A stretch of DNA of 60,865 nt from Ruminococcus champanellensis 18P13 = JCM 17042 (lineage in GTDB: Bacteria; Bacillota; Clostridia; Oscillospirales; Ruminococcaceae). The position numbers were made by a program, and so were the translations under genes. This document shows, one piece after another, positions 8,139-15,898 of the stretch (the first letter of the stretch is position 1; each line of letters starts with the position of its first letter). The stretch lies in contig NC_021039.1 of the NCBI RefSeq assembly GCF_000210095.1, forward strand, positions 1,953,018 to 2,013,882. Reading direction: 5' to 3'. The notes below the pieces were generated by a model. The model was not told where the DNA came from. It worked only from the letters and a program-made list of their open reading frames with translations, and did not search any database.

Positions 8139-8921
8139 ATGAAAAAGACAACTGCACTTCTGACTGCCGGCATGCTGCTGGTACTTTCCCTGACAGGCTG
8201 CGGTGTGCCTGCGAACACGGTGTTTAAGGCTGAGGATCTGGAGGGCAAGACCATTGGCGCACAGTTGGGTACCACTGGTTATACCTTTGCAGAAACTGAG
8301 GTCAAGGATGCCAAGGTTGAGCCTTACAACAAGGGCGCTGATGCGGTGCAGGCACTGAAGCAGGGCAAGGTGGATGCAGTCCTCATTGACAGCGAGCCGG
8401 CGAAGATCTTCGTAGAAAAGAATGATACCCTGCGGATCCTGGACGATCCATTTGTCCAGGAGGATTACGCAATCGCATACAAGAAGGGCAACGATGAACT
8501 TGGCAAGAAGCTGGATGATGCACTGACCAAGCTCAAGAATGACGGCACTTTGGACGAAATCGTGAAGCACTGGATCGGCGATGAGGCTGACCGTGTTTCT
8601 TACACACCGGACTCCAGCGTTTCCCGGGACAACGGTACTTTGAAGATGGCTACCAACGCTGAGTTTGCGCCCTATGAAAGCATGAGCGGCGACAAGGTAG
8701 TAGGCATTGATCCGGATATTATGCAGGCTGTCTGCGACGAGCTGGGCATGACTCTGGAGATCGAGAACATGGACTTTGATGCGGTGCTCGCTGCTGTAGA
8801 ATCCGGTAAAGCTGACGTAGGCGTGGCTGGTCTTTCTGTAACACCGGATCGGGAAAAGAGCGTATCCTTTACACAGGGCTATGCAACCTCCACACAGGTT
8901 ATTATCGTTCGCAAGGACTAA
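8139..8921 (+). CDS. amino acid ABC transporter binding lipoprotein, apparently circularly permuted
   Basis: A 260-residue lipoprotein with a signal ending in LSLTGC (C21 lipidated) and a family 3 solute-binding fold for polar amino acids. The order of its parts is unusual. Residues 29-147 match what is normally the second half of such proteins: the DLEGKTIGAQLGTTG hinge entry, ADAVQALKQGKVDAVLID, and the family's C-terminal DGTLDEIVKHWIG. A linker (about 148-165) follows. Residues 166-260 match the usual first half: GTLKMATNAEFAPYE, VGIDPDIMQAVCDELG, VTPDREKSVSF and the hinge strand VIIVRKD, where the protein ends. All parts of the fold appear present. It is the first gene of a three-gene operon with permease and ATPase. 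GAAAGGAA precedes ATG 8139. Confidence 0.9.
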   Translation: MKKTTALLTAGMLLVLSLTGCGVPANTVFKAEDLEGKTIGAQLGTTGYTFAETEVKDAKVEPYNKGADAVQALKQGKVDAVLIDSEPAKIFVEKNDTLRILDDPFVQEDYAIAYKKGNDELGKKLDDALTKLKNDGTLDEIVKHWIGDEADRVSYTPDSSVSRDNGTLKMATNAEFAPYESMSGDKVVGIDPDIMQAVCDELGMTLEIENMDFDAVLAAVESGKADVGVAGLSVTPDREKSVSFTQGYATSTQVIIVRKD

Positions 8922-8944
8922 TAAAACGCAGGGAGTAAGGCGGC

Positions 8945-9646
8945 ATGCATATTTTTGGAGATTTACCGGATGCCCTGTCGAATACCTTCTTAAAGGATGA
9001 TCGATGGAAGTATCTGACTGATGGCTTGTCCACTACGCTGATCGTCACGTTTTTTGCCGTGATCCTTGGCATGGTTCTGGGATTTCTGATTGCCATTGTC
9101 CGTGCCACCCACGACAAAAACGGGAAGCTGGGCGTATTGAATTTTTTTGCAAAGGTGTATTTAACGGTGATTCGGGGCACGCCAGTTGTGGTGCAGCTGC
9201 TGATCCTGTATTTCATTATTTTTGCAACGGTCAACATTGACAAAACTCTGGTGGCGATCCTTGCATTTGGACTGAACTCTGCCGCCTATGTGGCGGAGAT
9301 CGTCCGCTCCGGCATTATGTCCATTGACAACGGACAGTTTGAAGCCGGCGCAAGCCTGGGCTTGAATTATTCCAAAACCATGCTCTGCATCATCCTGCCC
9401 CAGGCGTTCAAGAACATTCTGCCGGCGCTTGCCAACGAGTGTATCGTATTGCTGAAAGAGACCTCCGTTGCCGGATATATTGCTCTGGTGGATCTGACCA
9501 AGGGCGGAGATATCATCCGCAGTCAGACCTATGAGGCGTTCCTGCCCTTGATCGCCGTGGCAATTATCTACCTGGTAATGGTTATGTTTCTGAGCGCTAT
9601 GGTAACCAAGCTGGAAAGGAGGCTGGCAAAGAGTGATCGAGGTTAA
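8945..9646 (+). CDS. polar amino acid ABC transporter permease
   Basis: A 233-residue inner-membrane subunit of the His/Glu/Gln/Arg family. About five transmembrane helices are seen. The coupling EAA loop reads [30 protein letters not shown]. The motif [16 protein letters not shown], typical of HisM/GlnP-like permeases, lies at about 75-91. It would import an amino acid delivered by the upstream lipoprotein. It begins 23 bases after the binding-protein stop and its end overlaps the ATPase gene by 14 bases. Confidence 0.93.
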   Translation: MHIFGDLPDALSNTFLKDDRWKYLTDGLSTTLIVTFFAVILGMVLGFLIAIVRATHDKNGKLGVLNFFAKVYLTVIRGTPVVVQLLILYFIIFATVNIDKTLVAILAFGLNSAAYVAEIVRSGIMSIDNGQFEAGASLGLNYSKTMLCIILPQAFKNILPALANECIVLLKETSVAGYIALVDLTKGGDIIRSQTYEAFLPLIAVAIIYLVMVMFLSAMVTKLERRLAKSDRG

Positions 9647-10358
9647 GAATCTGGAAAAATCCTTTGGAGATTTGCATATCCTCAAGGGCATTACCACCAC
9701 CATTGAAAAAGGTGAAAAGGTTGTCATTATCGGTCCCTCTGGATCCGGTAAAAGTACATTTTTACGCTGCTTGAACCGGTTGGAGCAGCCTACCTCCGGA
9801 CAGATTCTCTTTGAGGGACAGGATTTGACTGCCATGTCTGATAAGCAGCTTTATGTGGTGCGGGAAAAAATGGGTATGGTGTTTCAGCACTTCCATCTGT
9901 TTCCTCATCTGACCATTCAGAAGAATATTACGCTTGCGCCGGTCAAGCTCAAGCTTATGACCCAGGTCGAGGCGGACGAGAAAGCGTCCATGCTGCTGAA
10001 AAAGGTGGGGCTTTCTGATAAAGCAAAGCAGTATCCGGGGCAGCTTTCCGGCGGTCAGAAGCAGCGGATCGCCATCGCCCGTGCTCTTGCTATGAACCCG
10101 GACGTGATGCTCTTTGATGAGCCAACCTCTGCACTGGATCCGGAAATGGTTGGCGAGGTTCTGGCGCTGATGCGGGAGCTTGCGGAGGATGGCATGACCA
10201 TGGTGGTTGTAACCCACGAAATGGGTTTTGCCCGGGAGGTAGCCTCCCGTGTTATGTTCATGGACGGGGGAAAGATCATGGAGGAAAATATACCTCAGAA
10301 ATTCTTTGATCATCCGGAGAATCCAAGACTCCAGGAGTTCCTGTCCAAGGTTTTATAA
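9633..10358 (+). CDS. polar amino acid ABC transporter ATP-binding protein
   Basis: A 241-residue cytoplasmic ATPase of the GlnQ/HisP group. Walker A is GPSGSGKST (about 34-42), the signature is LSGGQKQR, and Walker B is [13 protein letters not shown] followed by the switch histidine in VVTHEMGF. It uses a GTG start at 9633 inside the permease gene, with AAAGGAGG upstream at 9615-9622, so translation is probably coupled. A terminator follows within 10 bases, closing the operon. Confidence 0.95.
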   Translation: MIEVKNLEKSFGDLHILKGITTTIEKGEKVVIIGPSGSGKSTFLRCLNRLEQPTSGQILFEGQDLTAMSDKQLYVVREKMGMVFQHFHLFPHLTIQKNITLAPVKLKLMTQVEADEKASMLLKKVGLSDKAKQYPGQLSGGQKQRIAIARALAMNPDVMLFDEPTSALDPEMVGEVLALMRELAEDGMTMVVVTHEMGFAREVASRVMFMDGGKIMEENIPQKFFDHPENPRLQEFLSKVL

Positions 10359-10367
10359 GTTATGTAT

Positions 10368-10407
10368 AAATGGCTATGAATCTACGCAGATCATAGCCAT
10401 TTTTTTA
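10368..10407 (+). terminator. intrinsic terminator of the ABC operon
   Basis: A 12-bp perfect stem (AAATGGCTATGA at 10368-10379 with its complement at 10391-10402), an 11-base loop and a T7 run. Confidence 0.9.
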
Positions 10408-10450
10408 TACAAGAATCTGCGTTTTGTCCACCATTTCGTTGTTTTGTGGG

Positions 10451-10479
10451 TTTACAAACATTCATAAATTGTTTACAAT
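10451..10479 (+). promoter_or_regulatory. sigma-A promoter of the xylanase/esterase gene
   Basis: TTTACA at 10451-10456, a 17-base spacer, and TACAAT at 10474-10479. A TATAAT at 10489-10494 lacks a -35 at proper distance, so the upstream pair is preferred. Confidence 0.6.
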
Positions 10480-10512
10480 AGATACATATATAATTTGAGG
10501 GGGAATATATCT

Positions 10513-13386
10513 ATGTCGATGCAACAGAAACTGAAGGCATCTCTGTCAGTTTTGCTGGCGGCAGCTATGCTGACACCGGCTCTGGCGGTCATGCCCGAAT
10601 CAGAACCAAGCGTTTATGCGGCGGATACCGTTGTGGTGAATACCGGCAAGGAGTATCAGACCATTGACGGTTTTGGCGGCATGAATCATCCGGAGTGGAT
10701 GGGCAGTGACTTGACCGATGCACAGCGTCAGAAGGCCTTCGGCAATGGGGAAGATGAGCTGGGTCTTACGATCCTGCGTATTTTCGTAAACCCGGACAGC
10801 AATCAGTGGAACAAGGCAGTGCCCACTGCGAAGTTCGCTGCTCAGCATGGTGCCAAGGTTTTTGCGTCGCCCTGGGAGCCGCCTTCCAACCTGGCGGAAT
10901 CCGACAGCAATGGGGGCAAGCTGCATTTGCCAAAGTCCAACTATACCGCCTATGCTCAGCATCTGAACAACTTCGGTACCTATATGAAGAACCAGGGCGT
11001 GGATCTGTATGCGATTTCTGTTCAAAATGAGCCGGATTACGCTTCCGAGTGGACCAGATGGTCAACGGACGAAACCACGGACTTCCTGGCAAACTATGCG
11101 GACAAGATCACCAGCACCAGAGTCATGTCTCCGGAGTCCTTTCAGTATGCGCCGGAGACCGCATCCTGGGTGGCAGACGGTGGCAAGAAGTACTATACCA
11201 AGATCTTGAACAACCAGAAAGCATTTGCAAACTGTGATCTGTTCGGAACTCATTTCTATGGCACCCAGAGAGCCTGGATGGATTTCCCGGCACTGGAGAG
11301 CTGCGGGAAGCCTATCTGGATGACAGAGGTTTATGTACCCAACAGTTCTTCCGATGCAGATACCTGGCCGGAGGCGCTGGATGTGGCTGAGAATATCCAC
11401 AACGGCATGACTGTGGGCAATATGAGTGCGTATGTTTGGTGGTATATCCGCCGCTCCTATGGCCCTATGAAGGAAAATGGAAACATTTCTAAGCGGGGCT
11501 ATATGATGGCACAGTATTCTAAGTTTGTCCGTCCCGGGGATGTGCGGATTGACGCAACCGAGCAGCCTACCCAGAACGTATTTGTCTCTGCATACAAGAA
11601 CGATGCGGATCAGGTTACCATCGTTGCAGTAAATAAGACAACCAGCGAATACAACCAGAGTTTCTCCATGGGCTCCGGTGAAAGCATCTCCGGCGTTACC
11701 CGGTACCGCAGTTCCGGTTCTGAGAATCTGGCAAAGAGCGAGATCAGCTTTAACGGCACAGGTTTTGCGGCGCAGCTGCCTGCACAGAGTGTGTCCACCT
11801 TTGTTGTAGACCTGGGCTCTGCAAATACGGATCCGGATGAAAACGGCTGGTACTTCCATGATGAATTTGAAGCGGACACCTGCTCCTGGGAGGGAAGAGG
11901 CGCTGCCGGCGTTATGACCAGCGGCAGAACCAACTATGCTGGCAAGGAAGCCCTGTTGGTACAGGACAGAACCGCTGCATGGAACGGTGCGACCAAGGCA
12001 TTGAACGCCAAAGCATTTGTTCCCGGCAAGGAGTATAGCTTCAGCGCCAATGTGTCCTACTTTGACGGAGATCTGACGGATACATTTTACTTAAAACTCC
12101 AGTATACAGATGCCAACGGAGATACCCAGTATGACAGTATTGCAACGGCAAAAGGTGTACAGGGCAAGTGGGTACAGCTTGCCAACACCAATTACACCAT
12201 TCCAGCAGGCGCAAAGGATATGCAGATCTATGTGGAAACAGCAGATACCACTAACAATTTCTACATTGATGAAGCTATTGGAGCTGTTGCAGGCACGGTG
12301 ATTCCTGGTGCAGGCGCAATCGATGTGCCGGAGACATTGATCCCCGGTGATATAAACCTGGATGGAGTCATTGACGGCTTTGATCTGGCTGCTGCAAAGC
12401 GTGGTTTGGCAGCAGGCGGATTTGACAATGTATTCTCCGCAAAGGTGGCTGACGTAAACAAGAGCACAGTATTCGATGCAGAGGATGTTCAGGAGCTTTC
12501 TTCCTTTCTGCTGAAAAAGACCACTGCTTTTACTGACCAGACTCCGCCGGAGCCGGAAAAGAAGGCATACACCATGCAGGAATATACGGATATGATTTCT
12601 AAAATGGTTGTAGAAAAAGAGCCGGATGCATCCCACAATGAACAAGCTGGCGTACAGTATGGTACAGTAAAATCCGGCAGCTATTATTCCACAACTTGCA
12701 AGCGCAACAAGCCTTACAACATTTTGTTGCCTGCAAATTATTCCTCCAGCAAGAAGTATCCGGTGCTGTATTGCATGCACGGTTACTGGGAGAATCAGGA
12801 CAGAATGATTATCAAGGGCAACGGTACCATGTATACCAGACAGATCATTGGAAACGCCATTGCAGCTGGTGATGCTGAGGATATGATTGTGGTGTTCCCC
12901 TACATTTACTCCAGCGCAACCCAGGATAGCTGCTCCGCTATGGATGATGCCAACAATGCGGCATACGACAACTTTATCAACGATCTGGTGGTGGATCTGA
13001 TGCCCCACATTGAAAGCACCTACAGTGTGAAAACCGGTCGGGACAACACAGCCATTACCGGTTTCTCCATGGGCGGCAGAGAATCTCTGTTGATTGGTAT
13101 GAAGCGCTCCGATCTGTTTGGCTATGTAGGCGCAATTTGCCCGGCTCCTGGTGTAACCGGCGCATTCAAGTGGAACAGTGACGAGGAAGCACCTCACCTG
13201 CTGTTTATTACCGCCGGCAGCAATGACACGGTGGTTTACTCCAACCCGGAGAACTATCATAACAACTTTACCAAAAACGGTGTACCCCACATCTGGCACT
13301 ATGTGAGCGGCGGATATCATGGGGATAACTCCATTCATGCGCATATGTATAATTTTGTAAGGGCCATTTTCAAGACCGAGTCTTGA
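10513..13386 (+). CDS. secreted GH30 glucuronoxylanase - CBM22 - dockerin - CE1 esterase
   Basis: A 957-residue multimodular xylan-degrading enzyme. A signal peptide (about 1-36) is followed by a GH30 domain (about 38-436). Its acid/base is E173 in QNEPDY and its nucleophile is E272 in WMTEVY. The RRSYGP loop at 313-318 is characteristic of subfamily 8, which recognises glucuronic acid side chains. Next are a CBM22-like xylan-binding module (about 443-593) and a type I dockerin (about 610-672) with one canonical calcium loop (GDINLDGVIDGFD) and a degenerate second loop. The C-terminal CE1 feruloyl/acetylxylan esterase (about 683-957) has S852 in GFSMGG and H936 in GYHGDN. The enzyme would cut the xylan backbone and remove esters in one polypeptide docked on a cellulosome. 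ATG 10513 follows GAGGGGG. It is a single-gene transcript. Confidence 0.93.
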   Translation: MSMQQKLKASLSVLLAAAMLTPALAVMPESEPSVYAADTVVVNTGKEYQTIDGFGGMNHPEWMGSDLTDAQRQKAFGNGEDELGLTILRIFVNPDSNQWNKAVPTAKFAAQHGAKVFASPWEPPSNLAESDSNGGKLHLPKSNYTAYAQHLNNFGTYMKNQGVDLYAISVQNEPDYASEWTRWSTDETTDFLANYADKITSTRVMSPESFQYAPETASWVADGGKKYYTKILNNQKAFANCDLFGTHFYGTQRAWMDFPALESCGKPIWMTEVYVPNSSSDADTWPEALDVAENIHNGMTVGNMSAYVWWYIRRSYGPMKENGNISKRGYMMAQYSKFVRPGDVRIDATEQPTQNVFVSAYKNDADQVTIVAVNKTTSEYNQSFSMGSGESISGVTRYRSSGSENLAKSEISFNGTGFAAQLPAQSVSTFVVDLGSANTDPDENGWYFHDEFEADTCSWEGRGAAGVMTSGRTNYAGKEALLVQDRTAAWNGATKALNAKAFVPGKEYSFSANVSYFDGDLTDTFYLKLQYTDANGDTQYDSIATAKGVQGKWVQLANTNYTIPAGAKDMQIYVETADTTNNFYIDEAIGAVAGTVIPGAGAIDVPETLIPGDINLDGVIDGFDLAAAKRGLAAGGFDNVFSAKVADVNKSTVFDAEDVQELSSFLLKKTTAFTDQTPPEPEKKAYTMQEYTDMISKMVVEKEPDASHNEQAGVQYGTVKSGSYYSTTCKRNKPYNILLPANYSSSKKYPVLYCMHGYWENQDRMIIKGNGTMYTRQIIGNAIAAGDAEDMIVVFPYIYSSATQDSCSAMDDANNAAYDNFINDLVVDLMPHIESTYSVKTGRDNTAITGFSMGGRESLLIGMKRSDLFGYVGAICPAPGVTGAFKWNSDEEAPHLLFITAGSNDTVVYSNPENYHNNFTKNGVPHIWHYVSGGYHGDNSIHAHMYNFVRAIFKTES

Positions 13387-13457
13387 GTAAGATTTCGTTC
13401 AGCATGCCCGTGGCAAGCAGTTTTCAGCTGCATGTAAAACCATAATAAAAGCAAATC

Positions 13458-13504
13458 GCACCACTTGAAATCGATCGAATGGATCGGTTTTGGGTGGTGC
13501 TTTG
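13458..13504 (+). terminator. terminator-like hairpin after the xylanase gene
   Basis: GCACCAC (13458-13464) pairs with GTGGTGC (13494-13500). An inner stem, AAATCGATC with GATCGGTTT, extends it. A short TTTGT tail follows. The long stem but weak T-run make efficiency uncertain. Confidence 0.6.
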
Positions 13505-13546
13505 TGCATATGTTGTATTTTTTCTCAGAATTTTTCGCATTTTCTA

Positions 13547-13575
13547 TTGCATTTTTCCTTGTGACGTGTTATAAT
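13547..13575 (+). promoter_or_regulatory. extended -10 sigma-A promoter with no large gene behind it
   Basis: TTGCAT at 13547-13552, a 17-base spacer, and TATAAT at 13570-13575 preceded by TGT. The next thing downstream is a hairpin terminator 50 bases later. Confidence 0.7.
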
Positions 13576-13581
13576 ACTGGA

Positions 13582-13654
13582 AAACGAACACATTACAGGA
13601 AGATGGAGTTGGATTTTACAAAAAAATAAAGCCTCTGAAGAGGCTTTATTTTCT
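13582..13654 (+). other. predicted ~70-base transcription unit, possible small RNA or 8-codon ORF
   Basis: Between the promoter at 13547-13575 and the hairpin at 13625-13650 only about 70 bases would be transcribed. They contain CAGGAAG directly before ATG 13603, which opens an 8-codon frame (MELDFTKK, stop at 13627-13629) that runs into the hairpin. It may be a small RNA, a leader remnant or a non-functional relic. I do not recognise it. Confidence 0.35.
13625..13654. terminator. bidirectional intrinsic terminator
   Basis: A 12-bp self-complementary stem (AATAAAGCCTCT with AGAGGCTTTATT). It is followed by TTTTC on the + strand and by an even longer T-run on the - strand, so it can end transcripts from both directions. 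Confidence 0.8.
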
Positions 13655-13847
13655 CACACACTGTGAATTCGCCGTAGCGATACGTTCGCTGAAAGCTTAT
13701 TTGAACTTGTAGTGCAGTTTAAGATGGTAATCTAACTCGAAAGCAAACGCACCTACCGGACGATGTGTTTGAGAATAGTGTAGTTGAGAAACGTATAAAA
13801 AGCTTTGTCCGCTGAAAATATCCGAATAGTTGACAAAGCATTTTGGT
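13655..13847. other. AT-rich gap without a recognisable gene
   Basis: No gene is supported here. On the - strand a frame runs through the tRNA genes and ends at 13697, but it is not protein-like upstream. An inverted repeat GCTTTGTC/GACAAAGC (13803-13810 and 13833-13840) with a T-run on the - side could be a second terminator behind the tRNA genes. Confidence 0.4.
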
Positions 13848-13852
13848 ATAAA

Positions 13853-13890
13853 AGAAAAATTCGGAAACGGCGATATTACGCTGTTTCCGA
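13853..13890 (-). terminator. terminator of the tRNA operon
   Basis: Read on the - strand, TCGGAAAC pairs with GTTTCCGA (13861-13890 overall) and is followed by ATTTTTCTTT. It lies 10 bases behind the CCA end of tRNA-Glu. Confidence 0.8.
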
Positions 13891-13900
13891 GAACGTTGAA

Positions 13901-13975
13901 TGGTGACCCGTACGGGAATTGAACCCATGATTCCGCCGTGAAAGGGCGGTGTCTTAACCTCTTGACCAACGGGCC
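13901..13975 (-). tRNA. tRNA-Glu (TTC)
   Basis: A 75-base cloverleaf with encoded CCA. The anticodon loop CTTTCAC gives TTC. The acceptor arm GGCCCGT pairs with ACGGGTC (GC and GT pairs), and the T loop GGTTCAATTCC is standard. Confidence 0.95.
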
Positions 13976-13976
13976 A

Positions 13977-14053
13977 TGGTAGCGGCAATTGGATTCGAAC
14001 CAACGACACCCTGGGTATGAACCAAGTGCTCTAGCCACCTGAGCTATGCCGCC
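13977..14053 (-). tRNA. tRNA-Met (CAT), elongator type
   Basis: A 77-base cloverleaf with encoded CCA. The anticodon loop TTCATAC gives CAT. The acceptor starts GGCGGCA, and the anticodon stem lacks the three G-C pairs of initiators, so the elongator form is preferred over fMet. A CAT-type Ile tRNA is less likely from the acceptor sequence. It is one base upstream of tRNA-Glu and co-transcribed with it. Confidence 0.92.
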
Positions 14054-14095
14054 ATTTTTACTATGCCGCACGTTCTTTGTAACTGCGACTATGTT

Positions 14096-14124
14096 ATTAT
14101 ACTACACGATGCGTCAAAAGTCAA
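14096..14124 (-). promoter_or_regulatory. sigma-A promoter of the tRNA operon
   Basis: On the - strand TTGACT (14124-14119), a 17-base spacer and TATAAT (14101-14096), about 43 bases before the tRNA-Met 5' end. Confidence 0.85.
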
Positions 14125-14153
14125 CCCTTCTGTGCATACTTTCTTGAATTTAT

Positions 14154-14187
14154 ATAGTCTGTATGTTATTTTCAACATACAGACTAT
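14154..14187. repeat. perfect 14-bp inverted repeat with 6-base loop
   Basis: ATAGTCTGTATGTT at 14154-14167 is exactly complementary to 14174-14187 around the loop ATTTTC. No clean T-run follows on either strand. It stands in an AT-rich island between the divergent tRNA operon and the radical SAM gene. Confidence 0.7.
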
Positions 14188-14283
14188 TATTATGCACTTA
14201 GCGCTTATATTTTTTAGATTTTTTTCAGATGCTTGTGATTTTTCAAAAAATAGTGTAAGCTTAAATGGAGAGGGGGGCTGTGT

Positions 14284-15153
14284 ATGCACATGCGGCGTGT
14301 CAAGGGAATTTTATCCCAGTCAAACGGGATGAATCTGTACCGGGGCTGTACCCATGGCTGTATTTACTGCGATGCCAGAAGTACCTGTTATCAGATGGAT
14401 CACCCATTTGAGGACGTGGAGGTCAAGGAGAATGCGGTAGAACTGCTGGAAGATGCCTTGTGCAGAAAACGACATCGTTGTATGATCGGAACCGGCAGTA
14501 TGTCGGATCCCTATATTCCCCTGGAGCAGCAGCTATGCCATATGCGCAGTTGCCTGGAGCTGATCCAGCGCTACGGCTTCGGTGTTACTTTTCAGACAAA
14601 GTCACCGGATTTTCTCCGGGATATTGACCTGATGGAGCAGATCAACCATGTTACAAAATGTGTGGTACAGATGACCATTACTACCTACGACGATGTCCTT
14701 TGCCGGATTCTGGAGCCATGTGTAGCTCCCACCAGTGCCAGACTGGCGGCGCTGCATGCATGTCGGAAACGGGGGATCCCCACAGTGGTGTGGCTGACGC
14801 CTTTGCTGCCCTACATCAATGATACGCCGGAGAATCTGCGCTCAATTTTGCGAGCCTGCCGGGATGCAGGGGTGTGGGGAATTCTTTCCTTTGGCATGGG
14901 TCTGACGTTACGGGAGGGGAACCGGGAATACTATTACCGGAAGCTGAATCAGCATTTTCCGGGTCTGAAGGAGCAGTATCAGCGTGTTTACGGCAATGCC
15001 TATGAGTTGCCCAGTCCCCATGCGGATGACTTGTATCGGATTTTCCGGGAGGATTGCCGCCGCTATGGAATCTGTACGGATCAGCAGCAGATCTTTGCAT
15101 ATCTGCATGCATTTGAAGACAAACAGGCAGGGGTGCAGCTGTCCTTGTTTTGA
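14284..15153 (+). CDS. radical SAM protein of the spore photoproduct lyase (SPL) family
   Basis: A 289-residue radical SAM enzyme with the 4Fe-4S motif CTHGCIYC near residue 21 (C-x3-C-x2-C). The family context (GMNLYRGCTHGC, MIGTGSMSDPY, TQTKSP-like FQTKSPDF) matches SplB-like and Rv2578c-like proteins, a group linked to DNA or nucleotide repair. It is shorter than true spore photoproduct lyase and its substrate is unknown. The last five residues, QLSLF, match the consensus peptide that binds the DNA polymerase sliding clamp. ATG 14284 follows GGAGAGGGGG. The flavin reductase-like gene starts 32 bases after it. Confidence 0.88.
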   Translation: MHMRRVKGILSQSNGMNLYRGCTHGCIYCDARSTCYQMDHPFEDVEVKENAVELLEDALCRKRHRCMIGTGSMSDPYIPLEQQLCHMRSCLELIQRYGFGVTFQTKSPDFLRDIDLMEQINHVTKCVVQMTITTYDDVLCRILEPCVAPTSARLAALHACRKRGIPTVVWLTPLLPYINDTPENLRSILRACRDAGVWGILSFGMGLTLREGNREYYYRKLNQHFPGLKEQYQRVYGNAYELPSPHADDLYRIFREDCRRYGICTDQQQIFAYLHAFEDKQAGVQLSLF

Positions 15154-15185
15154 GGTTGCATGCTGTCGAAAGAAAGGAGAACCAG

Positions 15186-15773
15186 ATGGGTAAAGTATTT
15201 TGGGAGGGCAGTGCGCTGCTGGCACCGGTGCCTCCCGCATTGGTGACCTGCGGCACTATGGAGGAACCAAATGTGCTGACTATTGCCTGGACGGGGATCA
15301 TCTGCACCCGGCCGGCTATGACCTATATATCCGTCCGACCCAGCCGGTATTCCTACGGACTGATCCGGCAGACCGGCGAGTTTGCCATCAATCTGACTCC
15401 CTCCAGATTGGTGAAGGCTGCGGATTTTTGCGGAGTACGTAGCGGTGCCCAGGTGGACAAGTTTGCGCAGTGCGGTCTGCATCCGCTGCCGGCACAGAGG
15501 ATCTCTGCGCCCATTCTGGAGGAATGTCCCGTGGCGCTGGAGTGCCGGGTGACGGAAAGCCGTCTGCTGGGAACTCACGAGCTGTTTCTGGCAGAGATTC
15601 TGGGGGTGGACGTGGATGAACAATATCTGGATAGTAAGGGCGGGCTGAATTTGCAGCAGTGTGGTCTTGCGGCGTATGCGCATGGAGAGTACTTTGCGTT
15701 GGGCAGAAAACTGGGAGATTTCGGATTTTCCGTCCGGAAAAGAAAGCGGAGTTCGGATCGGATGAGCAAATAG
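15186..15773 (+). CDS. flavin reductase-like FMN-binding protein
   Basis: A 195-residue protein of the flavin reductase / FMN-binding split-barrel family. The N-terminal segment VPPALVTCGTMEEPNVLTIAWTGI followed by YISVRPSRYSYGLI and EFAINL is typical of the flavin-binding core. It likely reduces flavin or acts as a flavoprotein redox partner; the electron donor and acceptor are unknown. ATG 15186 has AAAGGAG at 15173-15179. It is probably co-transcribed with the radical SAM gene, which could need a reductant, though that link is inference. Confidence 0.85.
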   Translation: MGKVFWEGSALLAPVPPALVTCGTMEEPNVLTIAWTGIICTRPAMTYISVRPSRYSYGLIRQTGEFAINLTPSRLVKAADFCGVRSGAQVDKFAQCGLHPLPAQRISAPILEECPVALECRVTESRLLGTHELFLAEILGVDVDEQYLDSKGGLNLQQCGLAAYAHGEYFALGRKLGDFGFSVRKRKRSSDRMSK

Positions 15774-15794
15774 ACCGTAGGTTTTGACAAAAAA

Positions 15795-15816
15795 CAAAAA
15801 AGCCCTTGCTTTTTTG
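15795..15816 (+). terminator. hairpin after the flavin reductase gene
   Basis: CAAAAAAGC pairs with GCTTTTTTG around CCTT. The T-run lies within the stem, which makes this a compact terminator. A TATAAT at 15834-15839, without a good -35, may start the next transcript. Confidence 0.5.
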
Positions 15817-15898
15817 TCCGTTTTGAGGTATTATATAATAGTATTTTTATGGGTGGGCTGTCTGCGTTCCGGCGCATCCAGCAGTAAGGAGGAATCGT

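Noticed and set aside
10489-10494. A TATAAT close to the xylanase ribosome site
   Set aside because: No -35 stands at 16-18 bases and the start point would remove part of the ribosome site, so the upstream TTTACA/TACAAT pair is preferred.
13697-14071. A 124-codon frame on the - strand
   Set aside because: Its first part is the translation of the tRNA-Met and tRNA-Glu genes and a terminator hairpin, and the tail has no family features, so it is not reported as a gene.
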